A DNA stretch of 64,000 nt from JAAGZL01 sp050297535 (GTDB lineage Bacteria > Pseudomonadota > Gammaproteobacteria > Chromatiales > Chromatiaceae), in assembly GCA_050297535.1 (NCBI GenBank), contig JBNKSV010000001.1:69477-133476 (forward strand), read 5' to 3'. Position numbers and translations under genes: made by a program. Every line of letters starts with the position of its first letter. Within the stretch, counting starts at the first letter, position 1. Of this stretch, positions 25,878 through 36,400 are shown in pieces. The notes under the pieces were generated by a model, which was not told the origin of the DNA, did not search any database, and worked only from the letters and a program-made list of their open reading frames with translations.

Positions 25878-26441
25878 CTACGCATGTCCAGCGTCGCCTG
25901 ACATTAGATCCATGTCTATCCCCAACAGTCTGGCCGCTGCCCGCCAGCGGAGTTCCGGTGGGGTATTGAATATGATATGAGAATCGGCGGGACCGTTCAG
26001 CCAGGCATTGGCCGAAATCTCTTCCTCCAGCTGGCCGCTGCCCCAGCCGGCATATCCCAACGCTACCAGGTGACTGCCTGGCCCATTGCCCGCTGCTATG
26101 GACTCCAGAATATCCCGGGAGGTGGTTACGGAGATCTCAGGCGTTACCCGCATGGTGGAGTCCCAGCTGCTGTCGTCACAATGCAGGACAAAGCCGCGTT
26201 CCGGTTGCACCGGGCCGCCGAGGTAAACAGCCTCTTCGCCTATCTCTATATTCAGATCCGGGATGTTCAGCTGTTCCAGGATGTCGTTAAGGTGGATATT
26301 GGTCGGACGGTTTACCACTATGCCCATGGCGCCTTCGTGGTTGTGTTCGCAGATGTAAGTGACCGTTTGGGAAAAGTTCAGATCACGCATATTGGGCATG
26401 GCGATCAGAAATTGGTTGGTCAGGTTAGTGCTGCTGTTCAT
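25878..26441 (-). CDS. YqgE/AlgH family protein
   Basis: A 187-residue YqgE/AlgH (UPF0301) protein with the family start NQFLIAMPNM, the AMGIVVNRPTN segment near residue 39 and the GYAGWGSGQLEEEI motif near 125. The function is unresolved; in Pseudomonas the homologue was named for an effect on alginate production. It precedes ruvX as in most gammaproteobacterial genomes and follows tonB by 46 bases. Confidence 0.94.
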   Translation of the reverse strand: MNSSTNLTNQFLIAMPNMRDLNFSQTVTYICEHNHEGAMGIVVNRPTNIHLNDILEQLNIPDLNIEIGEEAVYLGGPVQPERGFVLHCDDSSWDSTMRVTPEISVTTSRDILESIAAGNGPGSHLVALGYAGWGSGQLEEEISANAWLNGPADSHIIFNTPPELRWRAAARLLGIDMDLMSGDAGHA

Positions 26442-26487
26442 GGTTTATAGTATCGGGTGCGGATAACGATCCCGCAACATTTCTTTT

Positions 26488-27372
26488 TTACTTCGCCATT
26501 AATCTATTACCGCTTAAGAATTGCCAGGTTCGGGTTATGTCCAGGATGTCTGTCTCTTTGCGTATCTCGTCCGGGAAGGGCGCGTAGGGTGCCGCTAAAC
26601 GCACGATTCTTATGGCGGCATCGTCCAATATTTTGTGGCCTGACGAACGTTTTACTTCAATCTCGTATATGGTCCCATCCGCGCGCAGGGCCACCGATAA
26701 CATCAGGTTTCCGTACAGCTGGTTTCTTCTGGCCTCGTCTGGATAGTTGATGTTGCCGATACGTTCCACCTTGCGGCGCCAGGCGTCCAGATAATTGGAG
26801 TATTTGTACTCCTTGGTGCTGGCGCTGACGTATTTACGGCGAGGACGCTTGGCATAGGCTTCGCTCTTGCGGTCGAATTCTGCGGTGATTCTGGATATCT
26901 CTTGATCGGTGCTGGCCATTATTTGGGCGGCGTCCAGTCTCCTGATCTTTTTTTCCGGACTTTTCGGTATATCTCTGGTCTTTTTCCTGGATGGCTCTTT
27001 TGAGCTGACCAGTTTATTTTTTGGCGCGGATACCGGTTTAGAGGGCGGTGTCATTGGGCTGTTGACGCTTTTGGGGGTATCTGACTGTTTGGTTATGGGT
27101 TGCAGACTGTTGGTAGTGGGGCGTACCGCCTTCTCTTTGGTGCCACCGCCCTCCTGGTTTTGTTGCGCCAGGAAGTCCGCCTTTTCCGGCTCTTTTATGG
27201 CGGATTTGTTGTGCACCACCACGATTTCCAGGGTGCGATCTGCGGGTGGAAGTTGTTTGGGGGGTTCCAGGGCGAAACCGACACCGAAGATTACAACGGT
27301 ATGCAAACTGATCGCGACAAACAGCGTCAGGCCCAGGCGGTCTACGGCGGTGATGTTGGCTGCGTTACTCAT
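26488..27372 (-). CDS. TonB family energy-transducing protein
   Basis: A 294-residue TonB-like protein with one N-terminal membrane helix (about residues 13-32) and a long proline, lysine and serine-rich periplasmic linker (about 60-190). The C-terminal TonB domain includes NYPDEARRNQLYGNL and a final AAPYAPFPDEI segment. It couples proton-motive force from ExbB/ExbD to outer-membrane receptors. No exbBD or receptor gene is nearby. The linkage with gshB and yqgE recurs in other Gammaproteobacteria. Its ATG overlaps the apbE stop by four bases. Confidence 0.9.
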   Translation of the reverse strand: MSNAANITAVDRLGLTLFVAISLHTVVIFGVGFALEPPKQLPPADRTLEIVVVHNKSAIKEPEKADFLAQQNQEGGGTKEKAVRPTTNSLQPITKQSDTPKSVNSPMTPPSKPVSAPKNKLVSSKEPSRKKTRDIPKSPEKKIRRLDAAQIMASTDQEISRITAEFDRKSEAYAKRPRRKYVSASTKEYKYSNYLDAWRRKVERIGNINYPDEARRNQLYGNLMLSVALRADGTIYEIEVKRSSGHKILDDAAIRIVRLAAPYAPFPDEIRKETDILDITRTWQFLSGNRLMAK

Positions 27373-28454
27373 CTGTTAGCGGTATGTGTCCGGCTGCTTC
27401 CGTCTGTCAGCGGGGGACTAAGTAGAATTTCGAACTGATCGGTTGTGAATGTGACCCGCTTTTTCATCTCTGGATTTATGTACACCTTGTCCTCTGAGTC
27501 GACCAGGAGGACGTATTTTATCCCCATTTTTTTTGCGATCTTGTACCAGTTGTCCGGTCCTGCAACAAACAGCGCGGTGGCGGCTGCGTCTGCGGTAGCC
27601 GCATCAGGATGGATTACGGTTACCGACTTGGTGCCGGTCGCCGGGTATCCTGTGCGCGGGTCTATTATGTGATGGTAGCGTTTGCCTTTCCAGTTGAAGT
27701 TGCGTTCGTAATCGCCGGATGTGAAGACGCTCTCATCACCGGATACCTCTAGGCCGGCCAGGACCCCCTTGCCTGATGGATGTCGGATGGCGATATTCCA
27801 GGAACGTCCTGGGGGCGAGCCTATGGCGCGCAGGTCTCCTCCGGCATTCAGTATCGCGTTGTTTATACCCAGTTGCCGCAGGTGTTCGATGGCCAGATCT
27901 ATGCCGAAGCCCTTGCCGAAGGCCCCGAAATCCAGTTCCACATTCGGATTGGTGCTGTGCAGGTTTATTCCATCCAGTACCAGATCGGTCATGCGGGGAT
28001 TCTGTTGCAGTAGCTCGGTTATCTCTTCCGGTTCCGGCGGACGGTGTCCGGCAGGATCGTTGCTATGAAACCCCCAGGCGGCTATCAGTTTGCCGATGGC
28101 CGGATTGAACAGGTGATCACTCTCTATAGATAGCTTTGTCCCCAGTCTTATAAGTTCCAGCACCGAGGGTGGGGTGGCAAAGGTCTTTCCTTCTGAGATC
28201 TGTCGGTTTACCAGACCCAGCGGACCCGGATCCCAGGCATGCCAGGATTTATGCATCCAGGCAAAGTCTTTTTCGATAGCCGCTGTCGCGGCCTCGGCCT
28301 GTTCTCTGGGTACGCCGGAAATGCTTAGGTCCACGAGGGTGCCGAAGGCCATAAACTGGGTGGTGATAACCTCTTCCCGTTGTCCGCATCCGCCTGGGAT
28401 CAGACCGACAATGACCAGCAGTATCGGAATTATGGCTTTTGTAATGTGTTTCAT
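27369..28454 (-). CDS. apbE: FAD:protein FMN transferase ApbE (lipoprotein)
   Basis: A 361-residue periplasmic lipoprotein. Its signal peptide ends in a lipobox around IPGGC (Cys23). ApbE motifs follow: LDFGAFGKGFGIDLA near residue 173, AGGDLRAIG near 205, and RYHHIIDPRTGYPA near 261. It attaches FMN covalently to subunits of Rnf or Nqr complexes and similar flavoproteins, none of which are in the window. It is coupled by four-base overlaps to gshB before it and tonB after it. Confidence 0.93.
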   Translation of the reverse strand: MKHITKAIIPILLVIVGLIPGGCGQREEVITTQFMAFGTLVDLSISGVPREQAEAATAAIEKDFAWMHKSWHAWDPGPLGLVNRQISEGKTFATPPSVLELIRLGTKLSIESDHLFNPAIGKLIAAWGFHSNDPAGHRPPEPEEITELLQQNPRMTDLVLDGINLHSTNPNVELDFGAFGKGFGIDLAIEHLRQLGINNAILNAGGDLRAIGSPPGRSWNIAIRHPSGKGVLAGLEVSGDESVFTSGDYERNFNWKGKRYHHIIDPRTGYPATGTKSVTVIHPDAATADAAATALFVAGPDNWYKIAKKMGIKYVLLVDSEDKVYINPEMKKRVTFTTDQFEILLSPPLTDGSSRTHTANR

Positions 28455-29407
28455 GCCCTGATTCGTTCTTCAATCTTGTCTAGTAACTGGGCGCTTATAT
28501 TCAGCCCAAACTGTTTATCCAGCTCTCTTATGCAGGTGGGGCTGGTTACATTTATCTCGGTGAGATAATCGCCGATCACATCCAGTCCGGCGAACAATAT
28601 TCCTTTGTTGCGCAGGGTGGGGCCGACCTGTGCGGCGATCCAGCGATCACGTTCGGAGAGAGGGCGCCCCTCACCACGGCCCCCTGCCGCCAGGTTACCG
28701 CGGGTCTCGCCTGACTTTGGTATGCGGGCCAGGGCGTAGGGGATGGCCTCGCCATCCACCATCAGGATGCGTTTGTCACCGGCGCTAATCTCAGGGAGGT
28801 AGCGTTGCGCCATGGCATATTTGGAGCCATGGGCGGTCAAAGTCTCGATGATTACGTTGGTGTTGGGATCGCCTGTGCGCAATCTAAATATGGATGCCCC
28901 GCCCATGCCATCCAGCGGCTTTAAGATGATATCCTCATGTTTTTGCAGGAATTCGATCAGTTGCCGGTGATTCCTGGTGACCAGGCTAAAGGTACAGCAC
29001 TGCGGGAACCAGGTGGTGAACAGTTTCTCGTTTGCATCCCTCAGGCTACTTGGGCGGTTGACTATAAGAACGCCTTCTTTCTCAGCCAACTCCAGAATAT
29101 ACGTGGAGTATATATACTCCATATCGAAAGGGGGATCCTTGCGCATCAGGACCACGTCCAGTTCCTTTAACGGGACCTGGCGTTCGGAAATAAAGTTGTA
29201 CCAGGAACTTTTGTCGTCCTTGACCTCAAGCTGTCGCATCCGGCCGTAGCTTTGATGTCCCTGTAGATAGAGATCTCCCAACTCCATATACCAGATATCC
29301 CATCCCCTGGATTGGGCCTCCAACATCATGGCGAAGCTGCTGTCTTTGTATATGGTGATGGCGTCTATCGGGTCCATCACAATGCCAAGGGATATGCTCA
29401 TGGTCAT
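28451..29407 (-). CDS. gshB: Glutathione synthetase
   Basis: A 318-residue prokaryotic GshB with the N-terminal LGIVMDPID motif, ATP-grasp elements (LKPLDGMGGASIFRL near residue 162) and a C-terminal substrate site in EINVTSPTCIRELD. It joins gamma-glutamylcysteine and glycine to give glutathione. ATG codons at 29407 and 29401 are both possible starts; the second matches the usual family N-terminus better. It heads the long minus-strand operon running to the pyrK-like gene. Confidence 0.95.
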   Translation of the reverse strand: MTMSISLGIVMDPIDAITIYKDSSFAMMLEAQSRGWDIWYMELGDLYLQGHQSYGRMRQLEVKDDKSSWYNFISERQVPLKELDVVLMRKDPPFDMEYIYSTYILELAEKEGVLIVNRPSSLRDANEKLFTTWFPQCCTFSLVTRNHRQLIEFLQKHEDIILKPLDGMGGASIFRLRTGDPNTNVIIETLTAHGSKYAMAQRYLPEISAGDKRILMVDGEAIPYALARIPKSGETRGNLAAGGRGEGRPLSERDRWIAAQVGPTLRNKGILFAGLDVIGDYLTEINVTSPTCIRELDKQFGLNISAQLLDKIEERIRA

Positions 29408-29801
29408 ATGTTACCCGATTATCCGTTATTGATGGAAAGTTAAAGTGAATAATCTGGAGATTGGCATGAGGGATTAGTGGTATTATTTTGGTAGATTTTG
29501 ATAAGTGTGATCTGGTGTTAAATACCACCTAACGATACTTGTTTCAGGTAAGGGAATGTTTCTGTATGATCAATGAGTTGTTGCAGAATTTTAAATCAAT
29601 TGCTATGGTTCGCTAGTATTATATTTGCTATATATGTAATTCATATGGACATTAGGGATACATTGGGTTACCGAAGGTCTGGATATTGTCGGGTTAATAT
29701 AAGAACCGGTAGCGTACGCTATTGCTGGACAGAGAAGACTTAAGATCACTTAAACTTTAGTATTTTTCAGTGCTGGCTATGCATCATAAAGGGGTGCGGT
29801 A
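29408..29801. promoter_or_regulatory. Divergent gshB/pilG intergenic region with a 12-bp palindrome
   Basis: This 394-base AT-rich gap separates the divergent gshB and pilG genes and must carry both promoters. The clearest structure is the perfect palindrome TAGCGTACGCTA at 29710-29721, about 80 bases before the pilG start, which could be an operator. No tRNA, recognised riboswitch or convincing small gene was seen. Confidence 0.4.
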
Positions 29802-30200
29802 ATGCAAAACGAACCTGAAAATATCTCAGGCCTGAAAGTCATGGTTATAGACGACAGTAAGACCATCCGTAGGACAGCGGAGAGTCTGCTGAAGAAGGCT
29901 GGGTGTGAGGTATTGACGGCTACAGACGGATTTGAGGCCCTATCCATGATCGCCGATAGCCGACCCGATGTAATCTTTGTCGATATAATGATGCCGCGTC
30001 TGGATGGTTATCAAACCTGCGCCCTGATAAAGAATAATGCCGAATTCAAACATACGCCTGTGATTATGCTGTCGAGTAAGGACGGCTTGTTTGATCGTGC
30101 TCGTGGCAGGATAGTAGGCTCCGAGCAGTATTTAACTAAACCATTTACCAAGAATGAGTTGTTGGATGCGATTCGTGAGTACGCTACAAGGGCGGCGTGA
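29802..30200 (+). CDS. pilG: Twitching motility response regulator PilG
   Basis: A 132-residue single-domain receiver (CheY-like). The acid pocket is VIDDSK near residue 15, the phospho-acceptor is Asp61 in FVDIMMPRLDG, and the lysine is in YLTKPFT near 110. In Pseudomonas PilG receives phosphate from ChpA and promotes pilus extension and directional twitching. It is the first gene of the pilGHIJ-chpA operon. A purine-rich AGGGG lies before the ATG. Confidence 0.94.
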   Translation: MQNEPENISGLKVMVIDDSKTIRRTAESLLKKAGCEVLTATDGFEALSMIADSRPDVIFVDIMMPRLDGYQTCALIKNNAEFKHTPVIMLSSKDGLFDRARGRIVGSEQYLTKPFTKNELLDAIREYATRAA

Positions 30201-30243
30201 TCTTCTTGGCAGTAACTTTAAGAATAATTTTTGGTGAAAGGCT

Positions 30244-30678
30244 ATGAGAAGATTATTTTCTAACAAGGGTGCTTCAGAGAGCGGCGCAGAGAACAACCCT
30301 TCAGATACGCAAGGACGGACTATCCTGGTTATTGATGACTCTCCTACTGAATTGCATATTCTCAAAACTATTCTGGAGAGTGCCGGTTACAGTGTGATCC
30401 TTGCGGACAGGGGCGAGACCGGGGTTGAGCAAGCCAAGAGCGAAAAGCCGGATTTGGTCCTCATGGATGTGGTAATGCCTGGTTTGAACGGGTTTCAGGC
30501 CACCAGACAGCTTAGCCGTGATCCAGAGACGGCGGATATACCGGTAATCATGGTTACCACTAAAGACCAGGATACCGATAAGACTTGGGCCTTGCGTCAG
30601 GGCGCAAGGGAGTACATTGTCAAACCGGTTGAGAAAGAAGACCTCTTATCCAAGATCAGGATTGTGCTAGGGGCGTGA
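30244..30678 (+). CDS. pilH: Twitching motility response regulator PilH
   Basis: A 144-residue receiver protein preceded by a basic, flexible leader of about 25 residues. The acid pocket is VIDDSPTE near 29, the phospho-acceptor is Asp75 in LMDVVMPGLNG, and the conserved lysine is in YIVKPVEKE near 124. PilH is the second receiver of the Pil-Chp system and is thought to dampen or redirect the ChpA signal. It follows pilG by 43 bases. Confidence 0.93.
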   Translation: MRRLFSNKGASESGAENNPSDTQGRTILVIDDSPTELHILKTILESAGYSVILADRGETGVEQAKSEKPDLVLMDVVMPGLNGFQATRQLSRDPETADIPVIMVTTKDQDTDKTWALRQGAREYIVKPVEKEDLLSKIRIVLGA

Positions 30679-30694
30679 ATTTAAGCGGAACTAT

Positions 30695-31249
30695 ATGATG
30701 TCTACTGCCAAGCCTGAATCCCATGAAATCATCCTGCTGCTGCAGGAAATCGAGAATCAGAGCCGCAAACACGCCTTTGCAATACCGCATCAGGAAGAGA
30801 CCAAGCTTTTCTGGGAAGGTGTATTGTTTACCATCCTGGGTAAAAGACTGCTCACCGCCCTGGGTGAAGTGAAAGAGATACTTAACTACCCTCAATACGT
30901 TACATCCGTGCCTGGCGCGTACAGCTGGGTGCGGGGGGTGGCCAATGTCCGTGGTAGTCTCTTGCCGATATTCGATTTGCAGGAATTTCTGGGTGGTAGC
31001 CCGATCTCCATTGGTCGCAAGACCAGGGTTTTGGTCATAGAACATGAAGGATTGTTTGTCGGCCTGATGGTGGAAGATGTATTCGGTATGCGTCATTTCA
31101 ATACAGAGTTGCTTATACAAGAGCTAGATGCTGACAAAACAATCAGTAGTTATGTCACTGGCGCTTACGATGTGGATGGTGATCAGTGTCCAATATTGAG
31201 CATGCGTTTGCTGGCAGAGGATCAAGAGTTTCAGGTAGTAGCGTCCTGA
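30695..31249 (+). CDS. pilI: CheW-like adaptor PilI
   Basis: A 184-residue CheW-domain protein (core about residues 40-175) with the VRGSLLPIFDLQEFLGG segment typical of CheW/PilI. It links the receptor PilJ to the kinase ChpA. It starts at a double ATG 16 bases after pilH and is followed by pilJ after 81 bases. Confidence 0.93.
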   Translation: MMSTAKPESHEIILLLQEIENQSRKHAFAIPHQEETKLFWEGVLFTILGKRLLTALGEVKEILNYPQYVTSVPGAYSWVRGVANVRGSLLPIFDLQEFLGGSPISIGRKTRVLVIEHEGLFVGLMVEDVFGMRHFNTELLIQELDADKTISSYVTGAYDVDGDQCPILSMRLLAEDQEFQVVAS

Positions 31250-31330
31250 TACTAATTTGTGGATAGCTGGCGGCAATGAACGCTGCTGTGGAAAATTAAC
31301 ATTTTGAGCTCTCTCGGGAGATTTTGAGAA

Positions 31331-33379
31331 ATGAAAAAAAGATCTGGGAAAGGTAAGGCTGCAAAACAGACCTCAACTCCATTTACCAAGTTGCTGGCAT
31401 TTGGTGCGATATTAATGCTGGGGTTGGCGGTTTGGATATTTTTCGAATCGTCAAGTTCGGATGTTAATGAGAAGGCGTATCAGCAGCGTGCTGCTGAACT
31501 TCGTGTTATTTCGGAACGAATAGCAAAGTATGCATTGACCTCTGTGGTTGGTGATGCTGGATCTTTCACGCAGTTGAAGGACTCGAAAAATACCTTTGAA
31601 CGCTACCTTAAAGAGTTGAAAGAAGGCGTACCCAAACAGGAAATACCTCCAGTACCGGAAGAGGCTCAGGCCGAATTGAAAAAGGTTGAGGCGGCCTGGA
31701 AGAGATTAGGTAAAAATGCCGACAATATCATCTCGAACCAGGACTCGATTGTGGCTATGCAGTCTCTGGTTAAGTCGGTACGCGAACTGGTGCCGCAACT
31801 ACAAACACTTTCCCAGGAGATGTTTGATATTCTAAAGGCGTCCAATGCAGATGCTGACCAGATGGCGGCAGCGGCCGATCAGATAATCATTATTGACCGG
31901 ATAAGCAAAAATATTGCTAAGGTCTTTGGCGGAGGAGAAAAAACCGCAACCGCTATTGGTGTAGTCAAAGAGGATGCCGCGCTTTTTGGAAAGACCATGA
32001 ACGCCCTACAGAAGGGCGATGCCGGACTTAGTATAAAGGCCATCGCTTCCAAAGAGGCCAGCGCCAAGTTGCAGGAAGCTGAAAAGCTGTTTAATGCGCT
32101 GAACAAAAATATAGATCAGATGATTGATGCCGCCCCTGGCATGTTGCCTGCACTTGATGTCGTAGGTGAGGTTTCCAGTAATTCCGATCAGGTGAGCGAT
32201 GCTGCTACAGGTCTTTTGCGTGTCTTGGCTGAGGAGCCGGGACGCCTATCTATTCTTGGACTCAAAGCCAGTTCCGGTATGGTGGCTTCCTTCTTTTTCC
32301 TCGCGGTACTGTTCTTCGTTATACGCAAAAATAGTATGTCGAAAGACAAGGGGGACGATCAGGATCTGCTGAAGGCCCAGAATGAGAAGAGCCAGGAGGC
32401 TATTCTGAAATTGCTGGATGAGATGGGAGACCTGGCTGACGGTGACCTCACGGTGTCCGCCACGGTATCAGAAGACATAACCGGGGCCATCGCGGACTCC
32501 ATCAACTTCACCATTGAGGCGTTGCGTGGCGTGGTTATTTCCATTAACCAGACCTCCGAGCGAGTTGCTACATCTGCACAGGATAGCCGCGCGACCGCCA
32601 TGCATCTGGCCGAGGCGTCTGAGCATCAGGCGGAACAGATTATATCCGCCAGTAGCGCCATCAAGGAGATGGCGGAAACCATCGACCAGATGTCCAGTGA
32701 CGCAAACGAATCGGCCGAGGTTGCTCAGCACTCGGTGGAGATCGCCAGCAAGGGCGCCGACACGGTGCGTCGCACCATCCTTGGTATGGATAACATTAGA
32801 GAACAGATTCAAGAGACCTCCAAACGTATCAAACGTCTGGGTGAAAGCTCGCAAGAGATCGGTGATATCGTTGAGATTATTGACGACATTGCTGACCAAA
32901 CCAATATCTTGGCGTTGAACGCGGCCATGCAGGCGGCCATGGCCGGTGAGGCAGGTCGCGGTTTCGCGGTGGTTGCGGACGAGGTGCAACGACTCGCAGA
33001 GCGTTCCAGTAACGCAACCAAACAGATTGAGGCGTTGGTAAAGACCATTCAGGCGGATACCAGTGAGGCGGTTAGCTCCATGGAATCCACAACGAAAGAG
33101 GTGGTTGCTGGCGCCAAGCTTGCCGAGGATGCAGGTGACGCACTGATGGAGATTGAAAGCGTTTCGACCCACATCGCAGAGGTTACGCAAAAGATCGCCA
33201 GCTCTGCGCAACAGCAAACACTCAGGGCAAACAAGATCGACGACACCATGAGCGTCATTCAGGAAATCACATCTCAGACTCTGGATGGTACCAACCAGAC
33301 CGCGACATCCATTGGAATGCTTGCCGGTTTGGCGGATGAGCTAAGAGAGTCTGTTGCAGGATTCCGTCTGCCTGAATGA
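31331..33379 (+). CDS. pilJ: Type IV pilus methyl-accepting chemotaxis protein PilJ
   Basis: A 682-residue receptor. A basic cytoplasmic start and a first membrane helix (about residues 21-42) lead into a periplasmic helical domain of the PilJ type (about 45-305). After a second membrane helix (about 315-333) comes a HAMP-like linker, then a long signalling coiled coil with the hairpin DQTNILALNAAMQAAMAGE near 517. The tip differs slightly from classical MCPs (MQAAMAGEAGRG), as in other PilJ proteins. It senses surface or pilus signals and controls ChpA. Confidence 0.95.
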   Translation: MKKRSGKGKAAKQTSTPFTKLLAFGAILMLGLAVWIFFESSSSDVNEKAYQQRAAELRVISERIAKYALTSVVGDAGSFTQLKDSKNTFERYLKELKEGVPKQEIPPVPEEAQAELKKVEAAWKRLGKNADNIISNQDSIVAMQSLVKSVRELVPQLQTLSQEMFDILKASNADADQMAAAADQIIIIDRISKNIAKVFGGGEKTATAIGVVKEDAALFGKTMNALQKGDAGLSIKAIASKEASAKLQEAEKLFNALNKNIDQMIDAAPGMLPALDVVGEVSSNSDQVSDAATGLLRVLAEEPGRLSILGLKASSGMVASFFFLAVLFFVIRKNSMSKDKGDDQDLLKAQNEKSQEAILKLLDEMGDLADGDLTVSATVSEDITGAIADSINFTIEALRGVVISINQTSERVATSAQDSRATAMHLAEASEHQAEQIISASSAIKEMAETIDQMSSDANESAEVAQHSVEIASKGADTVRRTILGMDNIREQIQETSKRIKRLGESSQEIGDIVEIIDDIADQTNILALNAAMQAAMAGEAGRGFAVVADEVQRLAERSSNATKQIEALVKTIQADTSEAVSSMESTTKEVVAGAKLAEDAGDALMEIESVSTHIAEVTQKIASSAQQQTLRANKIDDTMSVIQEITSQTLDGTNQTATSIGMLAGLADELRESVAGFRLPE

Positions 33380-33428
33380 TCAGGGCAATCTAACCAACAC
33401 TGTCACTGGTAAGGATGGCGAGTCAGGT

Positions 33429-36400
33429 ATGAGTGAAACTCACGACCACAGCAAGATAAAGTGGATTAAAGGCGAACTGGATGAGGTTGTCCTGAAGGCC
33501 CGTAACGCACTTGAGCAATACATGGATGGTGCCGGTGATACTGAGTTGATGGTGTCATGCGGAAAACACCTGCATCAGGTGCATGGCACCTTGCGGATAT
33601 TGGAGTTATACGGCGCAACCATGCTGGCCGAGGAGATGGAGGCGGTAGCTAACTCCATTGCTAATGGCGAGATAGAATCAGAGTACATGCAGCATGCTGC
33701 AGATGCCCTGATGCAGAGTCTGGTTAGCTTGCCGGATTATATGGAAAAGCTGCAAGAAGGTGCCCTGGATCATCCCACGCTCGTCCTGCCGTTGATAAAC
33801 GATCTGCGCATCGTTCGCGGCGTGGATATATTTACCGAGGCGGAGTTGGCCGCACCGGAACTGGAACAAAGGCTGGCCCGTCTGGAAAAGAAGGTGGAAG
33901 GCGGTAGTCGCAAGCTTCCAAAGTTGGCCAAAAAGATTCGCTACAGATACCACCTCTGCCTATTGAAATGGTTCCATAATACAGACCCGGTTATAGGCAT
34001 TGAGGGGCTGAAGGTTATACTGGAAAAACTACAAGAGGTATCAGATACCGGCCAGGTGCGCTGGCTGTTCCAGGTGGCGCGGGCGGCCTTGGCGGCACCC
34101 CTGGAAAATCTCGAATCTCCAAACACCTCAATCAAGCTGCTGTTCGGTAAGGTGGACCGTGAGCTAAAACGGATTATCAAAGAGGGCGAGCATAATGTAG
34201 CAGAGGCCCCCACGGTTAGTACCTTGCGGGATCTGTTGTATCACGTTGCCAGCGTAAGGGACGAAGATGAGCTGGTCAAAGCGATAAAGCAGGAGTTTGA
34301 TCTGGATAGCATTGGTTTAAGCAAGCGCCAGATTGAACTGGGACGTGAGAGTCTTGCCTTGCCAAATTCCGAGCTGCTGGAATCCTTGCGTCAGGCCATT
34401 AGCGCTGAATTGGCCGAGATCAAAGACGTGCTGGACCTTTTTATCCGCACTAAAAATAGGGACCCTGGACAGCTGCAGGCATTGGAAATCCCGATGCGCA
34501 AGGTCGCAGACACCCTAGGCATGATAGGCCATAAGGATCTGCGTCAACGCATGCAGAGACAGGCGGACAAGATAAAAGAGATTGCTACCGCCGGTGGTGT
34601 TACTAAAGAGTCAGAACTGCTTGGGATAGCGGAAGATATAATCTTTGTTGAGGCCTCTCTTGATAATCTGACATGCTTTGTTAAGACTCAGATAATCTCC
34701 AAGACAGGCGCAGCTGGGCATGAGCAGAGGAGCGAGCGGGATCTGCCTGAGGGCGAGTTTGAGCGTTTGACTGATTCCGTGGTGCGTGAGGCCAGTGTGG
34801 ATATGGCCAAGATTAAAGACGCAATTCTTGCCTATATAAAAGATCCTAAAAAGGCGCAGATACTGGAAAAGGTGCCGCAACATTTTCACGCGATTGCTGG
34901 CGCATTTGAAATGCTTAAGATGTTTGATGTCTCCGGACTATTACGCGCAACCGCCGGATACGTATCAAACGAGTTGATTGCCAATAACACCATTCCGGAC
35001 ATGCAGCGGCTTAACGCATTCGCCGATGCAATTACCAGTATTGAATATTTCATGGAGACCATTGCGGATGGCCGTGGTGTCCAGAATGAAATACTGGATG
35101 TAGCCCGCGAGGCCCTGGTACGTCTTGGTACCGAAGATGATGCAATGGACGAAGAGTATTTCGCCAGCGCCATAGGTGAAGAGTCTATCCCGGGAGTTAT
35201 CCATGAAGATGATATGGAGCCATCGTCTGAACAAAAAGAGTCGTCTGGTAGCTCTGATGATGTAGTGCGTTTTAGGGAAGAACGGAATGTAGAGATATTG
35301 CGGGAACATGTCCCATCTGCTGAAAAGCCAAGCCTGCAGGAGATAGATCCGGAGATTCTGGAGATATTTATTGAAGAGGCCCAGGAAGAGCTGGAGGTAA
35401 TTCGTGAATATATGGGGAAATGGCTGGATAATGTAGAGGACACGGATGCGCTGATAACTTTCCGCAGATCCTTCCATACCCTGAAGGGTAGTGGGCGTTT
35501 GGTCGGTGCCAAGGTCATTGGTGAATTTGCCTGGTCCATAGAGAATCTGCTCAACCGGGTCATAGACAAGACCCTGGATGTTACTACCGATGTTACAGAT
35601 CTGCTCAGAGAGGTTATGGATGTATTGCCGGTACTCATAGACTATCAGTCCAGGGGTGTTGAACCGGAGATTGATGTCGAACCCATAGCTGAGATGGCCC
35701 ACAAGCTGGCCACCCCTGACTACTCGTCGTCCCCGACTTCGGCCACGGTCGTTGACCTGGAGATCGTGGAATCCGAGTCTATTCCAGACGAAGAGGTGGA
35801 AGAAGAACCCGATGATGCAGCTGTCGATGCCGATCTTTCCGGCATTGATGACATCCAGATGAATGAAGATAGCCCGATAATTCTCGATCCGGTGCTGCTG
35901 GATATCTTCACCTCTGAGTCACGCACCCACATAGATACCATCAATTCGTTTCTGAATGCGTGTAAAGAGATGGGTGGCGTATGTAACCTCGATAATAATG
36001 TATCCCGGGCCTTCCATACTCTGCATGGTAGCGCGCATATGGCCGGTGTTGATCCGATTGCCGAGGTAAGCGCTGCGCTAGAGGCCTATGTAAACGAGTT
36101 GCTAGAGCAAAACAGGGTTGCTGATGCTGCCTTGCTGGGATTGATCGAAAGGGCCGACGAGCAGTTTGAGGCTATCCTGCAGGCGATAAATGTCCCTGAT
36201 GCCGATATCCCTGATTGGCGTAGTCTGCTTCAGGATATTGAGGCAGCGCATGAACTGATTCAGCCGGAAGATGAAGATGATGGGCTTGAAGATTCTGGGA
36301 TAATACTAGGGTTTGAGCAGGATGAGGACTCGATTGAGATTACCGGATTGCTGGAAGAGCCAGAAGGGGAGGGGCTTGAATTAGAAGAACAACTGGAAAA

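Noticed and set aside
29408..29801. Possible cyclic-di-GMP riboswitch before pilG
   Set aside because: The conserved core strings of the class were not found in either strand.
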